The notes below the pieces were generated by a model that worked only from the letters and a program-made list of their open reading frames with translations, was not told the DNA's origin and did no database searches. DNA of 64,000 bases, from positions 18,724,001 to 18,788,000 of the forward strand of contig CM060734.1 of the NCBI GenBank assembly GCA_030704615.1, written 5' to 3'. Shown here one piece after another: positions 34,554-44,769 of this stretch. The stretch comes from Takakia lepidozioides. Taxonomy: Eukaryota > Streptophyta > Takakiopsida > Takakiales > Takakiaceae. The position numbers and the translations under genes were made by a program. The stretch's first letter is position 1, and the number at the start of each line of letters is the position of its first letter.

Positions 34554-35630
34554 CTATGCAGGAACTATGGAAACATCATCGTAAGGGTTCCTTGTGGCCA
34601 GTGGATCCGCCATTACAGTTGCGTCCCTTTTCTGTCTCTTGGACTGGTGCTGCCTCTCTACACCTTCTTCACCTTGTGAAGAGCCTTGCTCCTCAACTGC
34701 AGTTGTGGCTGCCTCAAACACTCCCATTACTTTGTGTTTTTGCGCATCAAGCAAGCAAGAATCAAAGATGATCTGTGCAATAATTGGGCCAGACACAATA
34801 ATTGGGGACTTGGCAGTAGTATTCTGTAATCGTTTTATCTCCTCCACCAGACCACTGTGCATCATCTCCGCCCAAGCTACATCCTCTCCTCTCAAAGCTT
34901 TCAGAACCTCCTCCGTAAAAGATCTGCTAAGATACTGTTGGTTCTGTTTCATGGCAAACAGAATGTTTAGTATCTGGCCAATCTCCCTCAACCCTGGATA
35001 CTCGGCTTTGGTGCAAGTGAATCCCTGGTTCCTGAAGAAATTCGTTTCTTGGAAAAGATCCCCTACTTGCAATCTTGCCCTGTGCTCATCCACGCTCACA
35101 TTACCAACTGGTAATTCAAAAAGCTGTTGCAAGTACTGCGGAGTAACTTGTATATCTACGCCCTTCACCTGGGTAACTCCCGTCTTTGGCTCAAAGTTCT
35201 TGATGAACTGGATCATCAATTCCCGATGATGCAAAGACCACTCTTTACCCAACAATCCCTCCAACCGCAATTCCTTCAGCAGCTGCACCGCCTGTGGTGT
35301 GGCGATTGTTTGTCTCTGTAAGATCATCGTGCGCTTCACTCGTAGATCCTCCATCTCTCTAATTCGCTTCATCCCGGACAAACAAGAAGGCCTTGTTGGA
35401 ATAACTGCAGGAAAGCTTGTAAACAGTAATGCGTATAGCATGAAAGTGTGATTAGCACAGAATGGAACAGACAAGTGGGTGTAAGCCTGCGGGGCTTGCA
35501 AATAGTGAGTGAGAGAGAAAGTATTTTCGACTTGTCCTTCCTTGCGCCACTGCGTAAGAAGTAGAGCTAGTGTATAGTCCGTGATATCCGCCATAGCTAC
35601 AAAGTTATACCTTTGAGTAGACGTGTACAC
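34554..35630 (-). CDS. Unknown 358-aa protein, probably transposon-encoded
   Basis: A single open frame with no internal stop; the likely start is MADITDYTLALLLTQWRKEG (Met-13 of the longest frame). The body is predicted helical (LVEEIKRLQNTTAKSPIIVS, LLKELRLEGLLGKEWSLHHR, VTPQYLQQLFELPVGNVSVD). The end is acidic/basic with a nuclear-signal-like cluster (RQHQSKRQKRD) followed by MADPLATRNPYDD. The pattern of a conserved N-terminal block recalls plant transposon-associated frames of the putative-plant-transposon type, but I cannot name the family. Its 5' flank is the dispersed repeat 35622-36040, also at 23.3-23.7 kb without the gene, which supports a mobile origin. Confidence 0.55.
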   Translation of the reverse strand: MYTSTQRYNFVAMADITDYTLALLLTQWRKEGQVENTFSLTHYLQAPQAYTHLSVPFCANHTFMLYALLFTSFPAVIPTRPSCLSGMKRIREMEDLRVKRTMILQRQTIATPQAVQLLKELRLEGLLGKEWSLHHRELMIQFIKNFEPKTGVTQVKGVDIQVTPQYLQQLFELPVGNVSVDEHRARLQVGDLFQETNFFRNQGFTCTKAEYPGLREIGQILNILFAMKQNQQYLSRSFTEEVLKALRGEDVAWAEMMHSGLVEEIKRLQNTTAKSPIIVSGPIIAQIIFDSCLLDAQKHKVMGVFEAATTAVEEQGSSQGEEGVERQHQSKRQKRDATVMADPLATRNPYDDVSIVPA

Positions 35631-36040
35631 CTAATACATGATCCGGTCAATGCACATTACTCTTGTTTGCCGGTCCCCTGTAGCCGATGCCTTATGTCAG
35701 ATTTAGATACCTTATGATAAGAATGAGTTCCATTTCTTTGGCTCAAATGTTTCTATGTTTCTCCTGGTTATGGCTTTGCTCTTTATAGCACCATAAAAAA
35801 TACCCAATTATGATATGCTGCTGGTAGATGTTTTGTCTGAATATAACCAGGTGGTAAACCCCTGCCAGACTTCATTACCTAAGTCCCAATACCTGCCCCC
35901 TTTGGTTTTGTACACATGTTTTACCCAAAACAAGGGGTGGGTAAACACTAAAAGTTTGATATAAGATTTCCCGATTGTTACTTTATGACAATCATTAGGG
36001 CGACTATCTCTTGTTCCCTATGGCATACTGATGTGACAAT
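35622..36040 (-). repeat. Dispersed repeat, inverted partner of 23299-23712
   Basis: Near-perfect reverse complement of 23299-23712. It overlaps the first codons of the unknown 358-aa frame and would contain its promoter. Confidence 0.85.
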
Positions 36041-36670
36041 CGAGACACTGGTTATCCGGAATAACACCTATTCTTCCGCTCATAATCTTCTTAATTTCTT
36101 GTTCTTGTTTCTTGAATGGAGTCTCTTGCACAAAATTCACGTTGTTGATTGGCCGTTGCCTCATTAGGTAACTTCTCATTTTTATCCTAATCTGTTCACA
36201 TTCCATCTTGGAATGACCACTAGGACTGCATATGTGGCAAAGGTTCCCCTTTGCCGGACGCGTAAAGTGTTCCGTTACCTGTCATCTTGATGCATTAATG
36301 GGCTCATAATAAGTTTCGGCTGATGTACCGGGTAGGTACTTTGACGGCCCTGTTTGTCTTCTTGTGTGATGACGCTCGTTATTGCAGTACATGCAATGCG
36401 GAGTGTTTTGCTCCTTAGGCCACGTGTTTGAATTCAAACACTCTCCCGTCTCCCTCTATCCGCATGGCACATTCTCCGAGTTTGACTTCCAAACTATCTT
36501 TACACTTACCGGCCATTTAACTGACGTTAACTCGTGTCCATTTGTCACTGCCCCTATGGACTGTGCAACATGTGTGGGCTGTGTTGCCTGTGTTGGGCTC
36601 TGACAGGCTGTGACAAGCTGTGGTAAGATGTGATATGCTGTATTAGACTGTGGTGGACTGTGATGGCTGT
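36041..36670. other. Intergenic, TGTG-rich towards element C
   Basis: No gene recognised. 36555-36670 is a loose repeat of GCTGTG/ACTGTG words, and this is the sequence into which element C inserted. Confidence 0.4.
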
Positions 36671-36681
36671 GTGAACACCTG
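36671..36681 (+). repeat. Target duplication of element C, left copy
   Basis: GTGAACACCTG, identical to 41634-41644. Confidence 0.8.
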
Positions 36682-37419
36682 AGCGTAGCTACGGCGTGAG
36701 CCCAGGAGCTCGGCTCACGCTTTGCCCATGCTTGCTAAGCGTGAGCCCAGGGTTTAGAGGAGGGAGAAGCAAGTCCTATAACCGAGGACAGGGTTTAGAG
36801 GGGGTCATATTATCGTGGAAGCATATATTTTAGAAGAATCTAGGTGAACATGGCAAAACTTCCAAACACGGCAAACATGGCAATATACGGCAAACACGAC
36901 ATATTGAGTCCCCTTTAGAAGCACGACGATCGACCCAATTCCCCTAGCCCTACATTAAGAAGCATTCGTGTCTTTTCCGAATCGACTGGGTGTCCGCCAA
37001 CCACTCCGGGAACCACTTGGCAGTAAGCGGGACTACAAGAGAGTTGAAACGGACAATGTGGGCCCACGGGGGCATTTCAGACGGTGGGCAGAAGTGGGGT
37101 CAACGACTCCGGAGTCGTAGCAAAAATCCAGGCTATTTAATTAATTACGTAAATACATAAAATTTGAAAAAACGGAAATTACAAGTGGTTCTAATTACTG
37201 CACATGCGACTAGAAATTAGGGTTCATAATTCGATTAATGGAATAAAGATATTTATTCATTAAAGTGAATATGTAGTCGACTCAATGACTCCATGAACCA
37301 TTGCGCATTGATTCCACCTGTGATTGGGGCCACATTTGCTGACGCGTGTTTCACAAGAACAGGCAAACAAAATCTGGCCTTGGGGGCTTGCATATTTTAA
37401 TATGTACTGCCTCCACCTA

Positions 37420-40290
37420 GAAGTGACATGGAAGGGAATTGTAGGGTTTGTCATTCTGAACACCGCCCTGGTGGACATGTATGCCAAATGCGGGAGCATT
37501 GAAGATGCGAAGGTAGTGTTCGATTGTGGCTCAACAAGATGTGGTGTCGTGGAGTGCGATGATCGCATTGGCAGCAAGGCAAGGATGTATGCATGATTTG
37601 TGCAGAGGTAGTGATAGCTGAAGGAGCAGGATAGAGTGTGGTTCCATATTCATCCAAGAAGGTCGGATTTCAAGCTCCAGATTACCTATGGATCCCTGTG
37701 GAAGGATAGCTACAAGAAACCTCCATGGGTAGATGGTTAGCTGGAAGCGGCAGCTGTAGCGGCACAGTTGATAAAATCAGGCACCTCAACCATGACCACA
37801 GCTTCTGGAAGAGGATCAAGCGAGGGAGTCCACAATGCCTCTTCTGGCACTTATGGGCATGTGAAGATGTTTTATGAGGCAGGCAGACTGAAAGAGGCTC
37901 TACAAACTTTAAACCAAAGAGGCATTTCAGCAGATGTAGATACGTATGTGTGTCTCTTGCATAAGTGCATCAAGATGAAAGGCCTAGAAGTTGGAAAGTA
38001 GGTGCACACTCACATTGTCCAAAGTGGATTCATGCCGAACGTTTTTCTACTCAACAACCTTATCAGCATGTATGTTAAGGGGAGCATCATGGATGATCAC
38101 CAAGTGTTCAACACAGAATGCCTCAATGAACTTTGATCACGTGGAATATAATGTTGGCAGGATTACCAAGCATGGGCGTGGTACGAATGCTTTGGAGACC
38201 TGTGATTAAAGGATGCGCGAAGGGGTGAAGCCCAACCACATCGCGTTTGTATGTGTTTGCACTGCGTGTGCAAGCCTGGAAAAAGGGAACGAGGTCCATG
38301 GTGACATCGGTCAAAGCTGGAATTGCACCAGATGTCATTCTGAACATTGCCCTGACCTGGACATGTAAGCCAAATGTGGATGCATTGAGGTTGCAAAGGG
38401 AGTTTTTGACACTATGGCTAAACGAGATGTGGTGTTGTGGAGTGCGATGCTTGCAGGGTATGCACAACAGGAACGTGGGATGGATGCTTTGGAGACCTAT
38501 GATCAAATGATGGGGGAGGGGGTGAAGCCCGGCCACTTTGTGTGCATTTGCAATGCTTGTACAAGCCTGGCAGCCCTGGACAAGGGCAAAGAGGTGCATG
38601 GGGATATCATCAAAGCTGGAATTGTACCAAATGTCATTCTGAACACTGCCCTGGCAGCTCTGGAAAAGGGGAAAGAGGTCCATGGTGACATCTTTAGAGC
38701 TGGAATTGTACCAAATGTCATTCTGAACCATACCCTGGTGCACATGTATGCAAAATGTAGGTGCATCGAGCCTGGACAAGGGCAAAGAGGTGCATGGGGT
38801 ATCATCAAAGCTGGAATTGTACCAAATGTCATTATGAACACTGCCCTGGCAACTCTGGAAAAGGGGAAAGAGGTCCATGGCGACATCTTCAGAGCTGGAA
38901 TTGTACCAAATGTCATTCTGAACCATATCCTGGTGGACATGTATGCAAAATGTGGGTGCATTGAGCCCTGGACAAGGGCAAAGAGGTGCATGGGGTATCA
39001 TCAAAGCTGGAATTGTACCAAATGTCATTATGAACACTGCCCTGGCAGCTCTGGAAAAGGGGAAAGAGGTCCATGGCGACATCTTCAGAGCTGGAATTGT
39101 ACCAAATGTCATTTTGAACCATACCCTGGTGGACATGTATGCAAAATGTGGGTGCATCTAGGATGCAAAGGGAGTGTTCGACACTATGGTTGAACGAGAT
39201 GTGGTGTCATGGAGTGCGATGCTTGCAGGGTATGCACGGCAGGGACGTGGGATGGAGGCTTTGGAGAGCTATGAGCAAAGGATGGGGGAAGCACATCATG
39301 TTTGTGCAAGCTTGGCAGCCCTGAAGAAGGGCAAGAGGTGCATGGGGATATCATCAAAGCTGGAATTGTGCCAAATGTCAATCTGAACACTGCCCTGGCA
39401 GCTTTGGAAAAGGGGAAAGAGGTCCATGGCGTCATCTTCAGAGCTGGAATTGTATCAGATGTCATTCTGAACAATACCCTGGTGAACATGTTTGCAAAAT
39501 GTGGGTGCATCTAGGATGCAAAGGGAGTGTTTGACACTATGGCTGAACGAGATGTGGTGTTGTGGAGTGCGATGCTTGCAGGGTATGCACGGCAGGGACG
39601 TGGGATGGAGGCTTTGGAGAGCTATGAGCAAATGATGGGGGAAGCACATCATGTTTGTGTGCATTTGCAATGCTTGTGCAAGCCTGGCAGCCGGCCTGGA
39701 GAAAGGCAAAGAGGTGCATGGGGATATCATCAAAGCTGGAATTGTACCAAATGTCAATCTGACCACTGCCCTGGCAGCTTTGGAAAAGGGGAAAGAGGTC
39801 CACATGGCGACATCTTCAGAGGTGGAATTGTACCAAGGTGAATGCTTGTCAGATTACCCACCTCAACCATGACCACAGCTTCTGGAAGAGGATCAAGAGA
39901 GGGAGTCCACAATGCCTCTTCTGGCACTTATGGCATGTGAAGATGCTTTGTGAGGCAGGCAGACTAAAAGAGGCTCTACTGACTTTAAACCAAGGAGGCA
40001 GTTCAGCAGATTCAGATACGTATGTCTGTCTCTTGCATAAGTGCATCAAGATGAAAGGCCTTGAAGCTAGAAAGCAGGTGCACACTCACATTATCCAAAG
40101 TGCACGCCAAATATTTTTCTACTCAACACCCTTGTCAACATGTATGTTATGTGCGGGAGCATCATGGATGCTCACCAAGTGTTCAACAGAATTCTTTCAT
40201 CACGTGGAACACGATGCTTGCAGGGTGTGCACAACAGGGGCGTGGTATGGAGGCCTTGGAGAATGTGGTGAGGGCACCTTCTTCTTTGAC
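37420..40290 (+). pseudogene. PPR (PLS-type) gene fragments, amplified in tandem
   Basis: PPR proteins bind organellar RNA; the MYAKCG and DVVSWSAMLAGYA words mark the land-plant PLS class. The order is a partial repeat (NTALVDMYAKCGSIEDAKVV, 37450), then TYVCLLHKCIKMKGLEVGK (37945), then 38280-39840: repeats of GKEVHGDIIKAGIVPNVI and LVDMYAKCGCI in units of about 195 bases, plus a ~353-base segment (AKGVFDTM, ERDVV, WSAMLAGYARQGRGMEAL) duplicated at 39140-39515 and 39493-39860. A second TYVCLLHKCIKMKGLEARK follows at 40021. Stops recur at the same place (GCI, TAG, DAKGVFD), and frames shift at GQGQRGAWG. No mitochondrial/plastid presequence and no E/DYW tail is seen. Non-functional. Confidence 0.85.
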
Positions 40291-40548
40291 CTATTTCAGC
40301 CTGTTTTCCCTCTCGTCAGACTCGGCCCTGAATTTACATATTGAGTTGTCAAGGACAATGTGGTGAGGGCACCTTCTTCTTTGACCTATTTCAGCCTGTT
40401 TTTCCCTCTCGTCAGACTCGGCCCTGAATTTACATATTGAGTTGTCAAGGACAATGTGGTGAGGGCACCTTCTTCTTTGACCTATTTCAGCCTGTTTTGC
40501 CCTCTCATCAGACTCGGCCCTGAGATGCATATTGAATTCTGTAAGTTA
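40264..40548. repeat. Three-copy 95-bp tandem repeat
   Basis: TGTGGTGAGGGCACCTTCTT begins copies at 40264, 40359 and 40454; copies 1 and 2 are nearly identical, copy 3 differs at several positions and ends differently. It directly follows the last PPR fragment. Confidence 0.95.
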
Positions 40549-40819
40549 GCTCGTTGGGTGGATCTGTGGTGGTTTGGAATGACTATGACAAGTAATTGCC
40601 GATGTGGCAGCATGAAAGTATCCAAAACAGATAACAGGATGAGGAGAAGGTGTGGAATGAATACTTTGTTGACCCCAGTGAATGGTGGAACAACCGAGGC
40701 AAAAAGTTGAATGCCTATTAGATGACAAAGAGTAGCAGACGCAATTCAGCATAGGAACTAGTGTGATTGGGTGTTTCCTAGGTTGTCATTGTCAGCTGCT
40801 AGCAGCAAGCATCCTGAAA

Positions 40820-41170
40820 TCATGATCATGAAAAAATTGAGTGTGTTGACGCACTCAGTTCTCAGCAGTGGGGGGGGGGGGGGGGGCAAGTTTTTTTTTT
40901 TTTTTCTCCCCCCCCCTCCCCAAAAAACCCGCCGGGTACCCGGGGTGAAAATCCGGACCCGCACAACACTGTCATCGATGATGATCTTGAAATCATGATC
41001 ATGAAGAAATTGAGTGCGTTGACGCACTCAGTTCTCTGGGGGGTAGGGGACCAAAAATAAATAAATAACATTTTTTTATTTTTTTATTTTTCCCCCTTTC
41101 CCCCCCGCAGAACTGAGTGCGTCAACGCACTCAGTTTCTTCGTGATTATGAATTCACGATGATCATCGAT
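40820..41170. repeat. Palindrome array of element C
   Basis: Three near-perfect palindromes of the form ACTGAGTGCGTCAACGCACT (with CAGTT) lie at 40837-40860, 41008-41035 and 41111-41137. Each neighbours ATCATGATCATGA. They are separated by runs of about 18 G, 17 T and a CCCCCCCC/CCCTTT tract. Confidence 0.9.
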
Positions 41171-41284
41171 GACATCTACCCAAATGCCCGGGGGGGGGGG
41201 GGGGTTATATATATATATATATATTTTGAATTCTCATGTGCCTAACGCCCGCTTAATTCCCAGCCTCGTTTCCCTCCACGAACA

Positions 41285-41465
41285 TGACAGTTCGCTAAGG
41301 GTTAGGGTTAGGGTTTGGGGTTACGATTTGTAGTGCTTCCCCGGTTTGCCGTGTTTGCCACGTTTCCGAGGTAATGACGTCAGCTTAATTCCCAGCCTGT
41401 TTTCCTTCACGAACATGGCAGTTCGCTAAGGGTTAGGGTTAGGGTTTGTCGTGTTTGCTGTGTTT
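41285..41465 (+). repeat. Duplicated segment with TTAGGG telomere-like repeats
   Basis: The block AATTCCCAGCC, CACGAACATG, CAGTTCGCTAAGGGTTAGGG, TTAGGGTTT occurs twice (about 41250-41320 and 41385-41450). Each has two to three TTAGGG units followed by TTTGGGG or TTTGTCG. Confidence 0.8.
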
Positions 41466-41633
41466 GTCGATTTGTCGTGTTTGCCGTGTTTCCGCGATAA
41501 TGGGTACTCATCCGCAGAAATACACCCTGTATCTTCCCCCCATTCTCGTGCCATGTGGACTGGGCTCACGTCAGGCTCTTGGGCTCACAGGCTCCTGGGC
41601 TCGCGTGGCTAGGCTCACACTCTAGCATCCCCC

Positions 41634-41644
41634 GTGAACACCTG
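41634..41644 (+). repeat. Target duplication of element C, right copy
   Basis: GTGAACACCTG, identical to 36671-36681. Confidence 0.8.
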
Positions 41645-41945
41645 TGTTCTCTGCTATGGCCATACACATTCGCTTCATGCTCCGCTGGTGCTACTGGTGT
41701 AGTCTGTGACTACATCTGTGTTTCAAGATGCAAATCATGCTGCAAATGGTCTATCATGGATACCACTGTATCCCTTCAACTTATTGGCACTGACTCTACC
41801 AGACATCTCTTTGTTAATGGTTTGTAACATAGCTGTGTTGTTATCATACATCTTCTGTATGACATAAGGTCCTTTCCATGGTGATTTAAGCTTAGAAGCT
41901 TTAATCTTTCCGTTCTTCTGCAACCATTGTACCAAATCACCTGTC

Positions 41946-42672
41946 TTAAAAAGTCTTCAATTTACCTTCATCAAACTGATCCTTCCTCTTCATCTGAATT
42001 CTGGCCATGTTATCTGCTGCATTAGCACGTACTTCTTTCACATGATATAGTTTATGTTTCATTACTTTAATTGAATCCTTCAATTCCATTCTCCTCCCCC
42101 ATTCAGTTCTCATGGTAGGTAATAACAACTCCACTGGAAGTAAAGCTTCCATGCCATAAACTAATTGGAATGGTGTATACTTGGTGGTGACCTTATATGA
42201 AGTCCTGTATAACCACAAAGCTGTCAACAGCTTTGTATCCCAGTCTGTCCTGTTTGCATTGACTATCTTAGCCAAGATAGTGCATAGTATTTTGTTGGTG
42301 GCCTCTGCCTGCCCATTGCCTTGTGGATAATAGGTTGTACTCTTCTTGTGCATAATCATGAACTCCTTAGTCAATAGTTCAATGGTCTCATTAATGAAAT
42401 GACTTCCCTGGTCACTGATAAATTCCATGGGACAACCAAATCTTGTGCGAATGTTCTCATATAGGAACCTTGCTGTGGACTTAGTTGTGTTGTCCCTCAG
42501 AGCCTTAGCTTCCACCCATTTTGTGGTATAATCAGTGGTTGTGATTATATACTTGTTCTATGTATTCCTGGCTGGTGGATTGATTGGTCCAACAAAGTCT
42601 AATCCCCATTTCTGGAATGGTTCAGTAGGCATTGTAGGATGTAAAGCCATCTTCTCAGATCTTTGCAAAGGT
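41946..42672 (-). pseudogene. Ty3 integrase core (Athila/Tat-like)
   Basis: WGLDFVGP with the first Asp, FISDQGSHFINE with the second, and PQGNGQAEATNK with the Glu are all visible, so the D,D-35-E pattern is preserved though an in-frame stop precedes NKYIITTTDYTTKWVE. Confidence 0.8.
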
Positions 42673-42673
42673 C

Positions 42674-44047
42674 CTAGCCTTTGACACTCATCATAACTCT
42701 TGCATACTTGTGTACATCCTTGAACAAAGTAGGCCACCAGTAACCTGCAAGTAATATTTTCCTACCGGTAGTCTCTTCTCCAAAATGACCTCCAGCCATT
42801 CCCTTATGAACTTCTTCCAAAACTTTAATTACCTCATGTTGGTACAAGCATCGTTTAAGAACTCCATCAGGTCCTAGCTCATACAATCTTCCACCTATCA
42901 TAGTGTATGGTAATGCCTTGATAGCTATTCTTTTCCTCTGCTCCTTCCCATAGCTGGGTGGGCACTGCCCATGAGTAAGGTAGTATCTGATTGGCCACTG
43001 CCAATCGTCTGCTCTGTGCACTTCCACTGCAAATAAACTCGCATCAGGCAGTTGATCGTCTACTCCTGTGGTGGGTTCTCCTGTTGAAAGGCGTGACAAG
43101 TGATCTGCCACAAGATGCAAACGTCCAAGCTTGTAAACAACTTCGAATTCAAACTCGTGCAAGATAATTAACCATCTTGCTATCCTGCCACTTATCAAAG
43201 GCTTGTTCACCAGATAAATCAAAGCCTGATGATCCACATAAAACATAAATTTCCTTTCAAGTAGATAATGCCTGAATTTCTTGACTGCATAAATCATTGC
43301 CAAAGCTTCTCTTTCAGTAGTGCTATAGTTCCTCTTAGCGCTGTTCAACAATCTGCTAGCATAGTACACAAGTGAATCTATGTTTCCTGTGACATTTTGG
43401 GCTAACACAGCCCCCAATGCTTCTCCTGAGGCATCACAGTGTACATGAAATACCATATGCCAATGAGGGTTAATCAGTACAGGTGTAGTTGTTACTGACA
43501 ATGTAAGTTCATCAAAAGCTTGTTGACATTCAGCTGTCCATGCAAACATTGCATCCATCTTCAAGAGTTTGCTCAATGGTGCTGCCTTCTGTGCATATCG
43601 TCTGACAAACCTTCTGTAATAGCTGGTTTGTCCAAGGAATCTCCTTATAGCCTTAACATTTACTGGTGGTGGGGATGCTTTAATGGCCTCAGTCTTTCTA
43701 GGATCCACAAGCAAGCCCTTCTTACACACAATGTGTCCCAGAAGTACCCCTGAGTTCACACAGAAAGTACACTTTTCTGGATTCAGACCAAGACCTCTCA
43801 TCCTGCATCTGGCCAAACATAATTCCAACTTCTGCAAGTGCTCATTCTTAGAGCTGTACACACTGAAGTCATCTAAGAACACTTGCATGAAATCATCCAG
43901 ATACTCATGGAAAGATTCACTTATCACCTCTGGAAAGTTTATACCCACTGAAGCCATCCATGAATGAGTACATCTCATGGCCTGCCACAGTGTCCAGTAC
44001 AACTTCTGTGAATGGCAAAGGAAATGGATCTTTCTTTGTACAATCAT
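42674..44047 (-). pseudogene. Ty3 reverse transcriptase/RNase H (Athila/Tat-like)
   Basis: A 457-codon frame spans the RT thumb, RNase H and integrase zinc region with no stop. The beginning is out of phase with the RT fingers (EVVLDTVAGHEM read in another frame), and the ~50 residues between the GFSGY segment and PEVISESFHEYLDDFMQ do not match a normal palm. Confidence 0.85.
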
Positions 44048-44454
44048 TCATCTTCTTGTAGTTCATCGCTTCCACCAATTGTCAAGCTCCTCGCTGTGTG
44101 TTCCTACTGGGCTTGAAAGGCGGGAGAAAAGAGAGATTGCAATCTGGACTGGAACGGTCGTCCTATATTGTTTGAACAAGATTACATTGTCGTTTCTGAT
44201 ACCGAATTGGCAGCCTAGTCTGCTGTCAATGCAGCTTCTTACGGTCATCTTGACGCCAGAGTTCCGCAGACACTGTCTAATTTCCTACGTGCTTCACCAA
44301 CGATTTCCAGACAACTAACAAACTAACATGTTTTGGCAGTACAATGCCGAAACTGATTGTCGTATGATAAAAAATGATCTGAAAAGAAAATTGTACCGAT
44401 ATATGCATCTACAGCCACAATGCCGCATCATCGTCGCCACGTTCCACACTACGT

Positions 44455-44735
44455 GGCACCATCCAAGGTGACACACTGAGCCCCTACCTATTCATCATTT
44501 TTCTTGAACCTCTGCTAACATGGTTGGCTCGCGGTAACCTAGGATACCAATACAAAACCTCTTCTAATGAAATGTCCGCCACTGCTTATGCCGACGACCT
44601 TGCCATTCTTGCATACAAGCCCCAACATCTCAATCGTCAGGTTGACAAATTATCTCGCTTCAACCAGTGGTCTGGTATGGAGCTAAGCCTTCACAAATGC
44701 GCGGTCACCGCAACCACACACCACTGTAGTGTGAA
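44455..44735 (+). pseudogene. Non-LTR (LINE) reverse transcriptase fragment
   Basis: The + strand reads GDTLSPYLFIIFLEPLLTWL then SATAYADDLAILAYKPQHLN and FNQWSGMELSLHKCAVTA. LSPYLFIIF and AYADDLAI are the LINE RT motifs B-C. Only about 90 residues remain. Confidence 0.8.
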
Positions 44736-44769
44736 AAAGAAGGGGCATAAATCCCCTTCTAGATAATTC

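Larger units (their letters stand above)
36682..41633. mobile_element. Element C: GTGAGC-terminal element carrying PPR fragments, 11-bp target duplication
   Basis: GTGAACACCTG stands at 36671-36681 and 41634-41644, flanking 4952 bases. Left end AGCGTAGCTACGGCGTGAGC; right end (reverse complement) GGGGGATGCTAGAGTGTGAG. The right end shares GGGGGATGCTA with the left end of element A, and the left end shares TAGCTAC with A's right end. Next to the ends both sides have CCTATAACCG/ATTATCG and CACGGCAAACACGACA-like sequence in inverted orientation. The interior holds a broken, amplified PPR gene (37420-40290), a three-copy 95-base tandem repeat, a palindrome array with long G and C runs, and TTAGGG repeats. 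The gene-fragment cargo is what Pack-MULEs show. No transposase is encoded. Confidence 0.8.
41735..44090 (-). mobile_element. Ty3/gypsy pol remnant, non-chromovirus lineage
   Basis: Minus-strand frames give RT (PLPFTEVVLDTVAGHEMYSF, then an internal gap, EYLDDFMQVFLDDFSVYSSK), connection and RNase H (FHVHCDASGEALGAVLAQ, YYASRLLNSAKRNYSTTERE, HQALIYLV), integrase zinc region (GHFGEETTGRKILLAGYWWP), core (WGLDFVGPINPPA; ISDQGSHFINETIELL; YYPQGNGQAEATNKIL) and tail (WKGPYVIQKMYDNNTAML). There is no chromodomain. FLDDFSVYS and SDQGSHF are typical of the Athila/Tat branch. The RT lacks roughly the segment between fingers and the YLDD region, and stops occur at 42557 and 41946. Non-functional. Distinct from the chromovirus copies. 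Confidence 0.85.

Noticed and set aside
38123-39157. 344-codon minus-strand frame in the PPR region
   Set aside because: It is the antisense of tandem PPR repeats and merely repeats the same translated unit.
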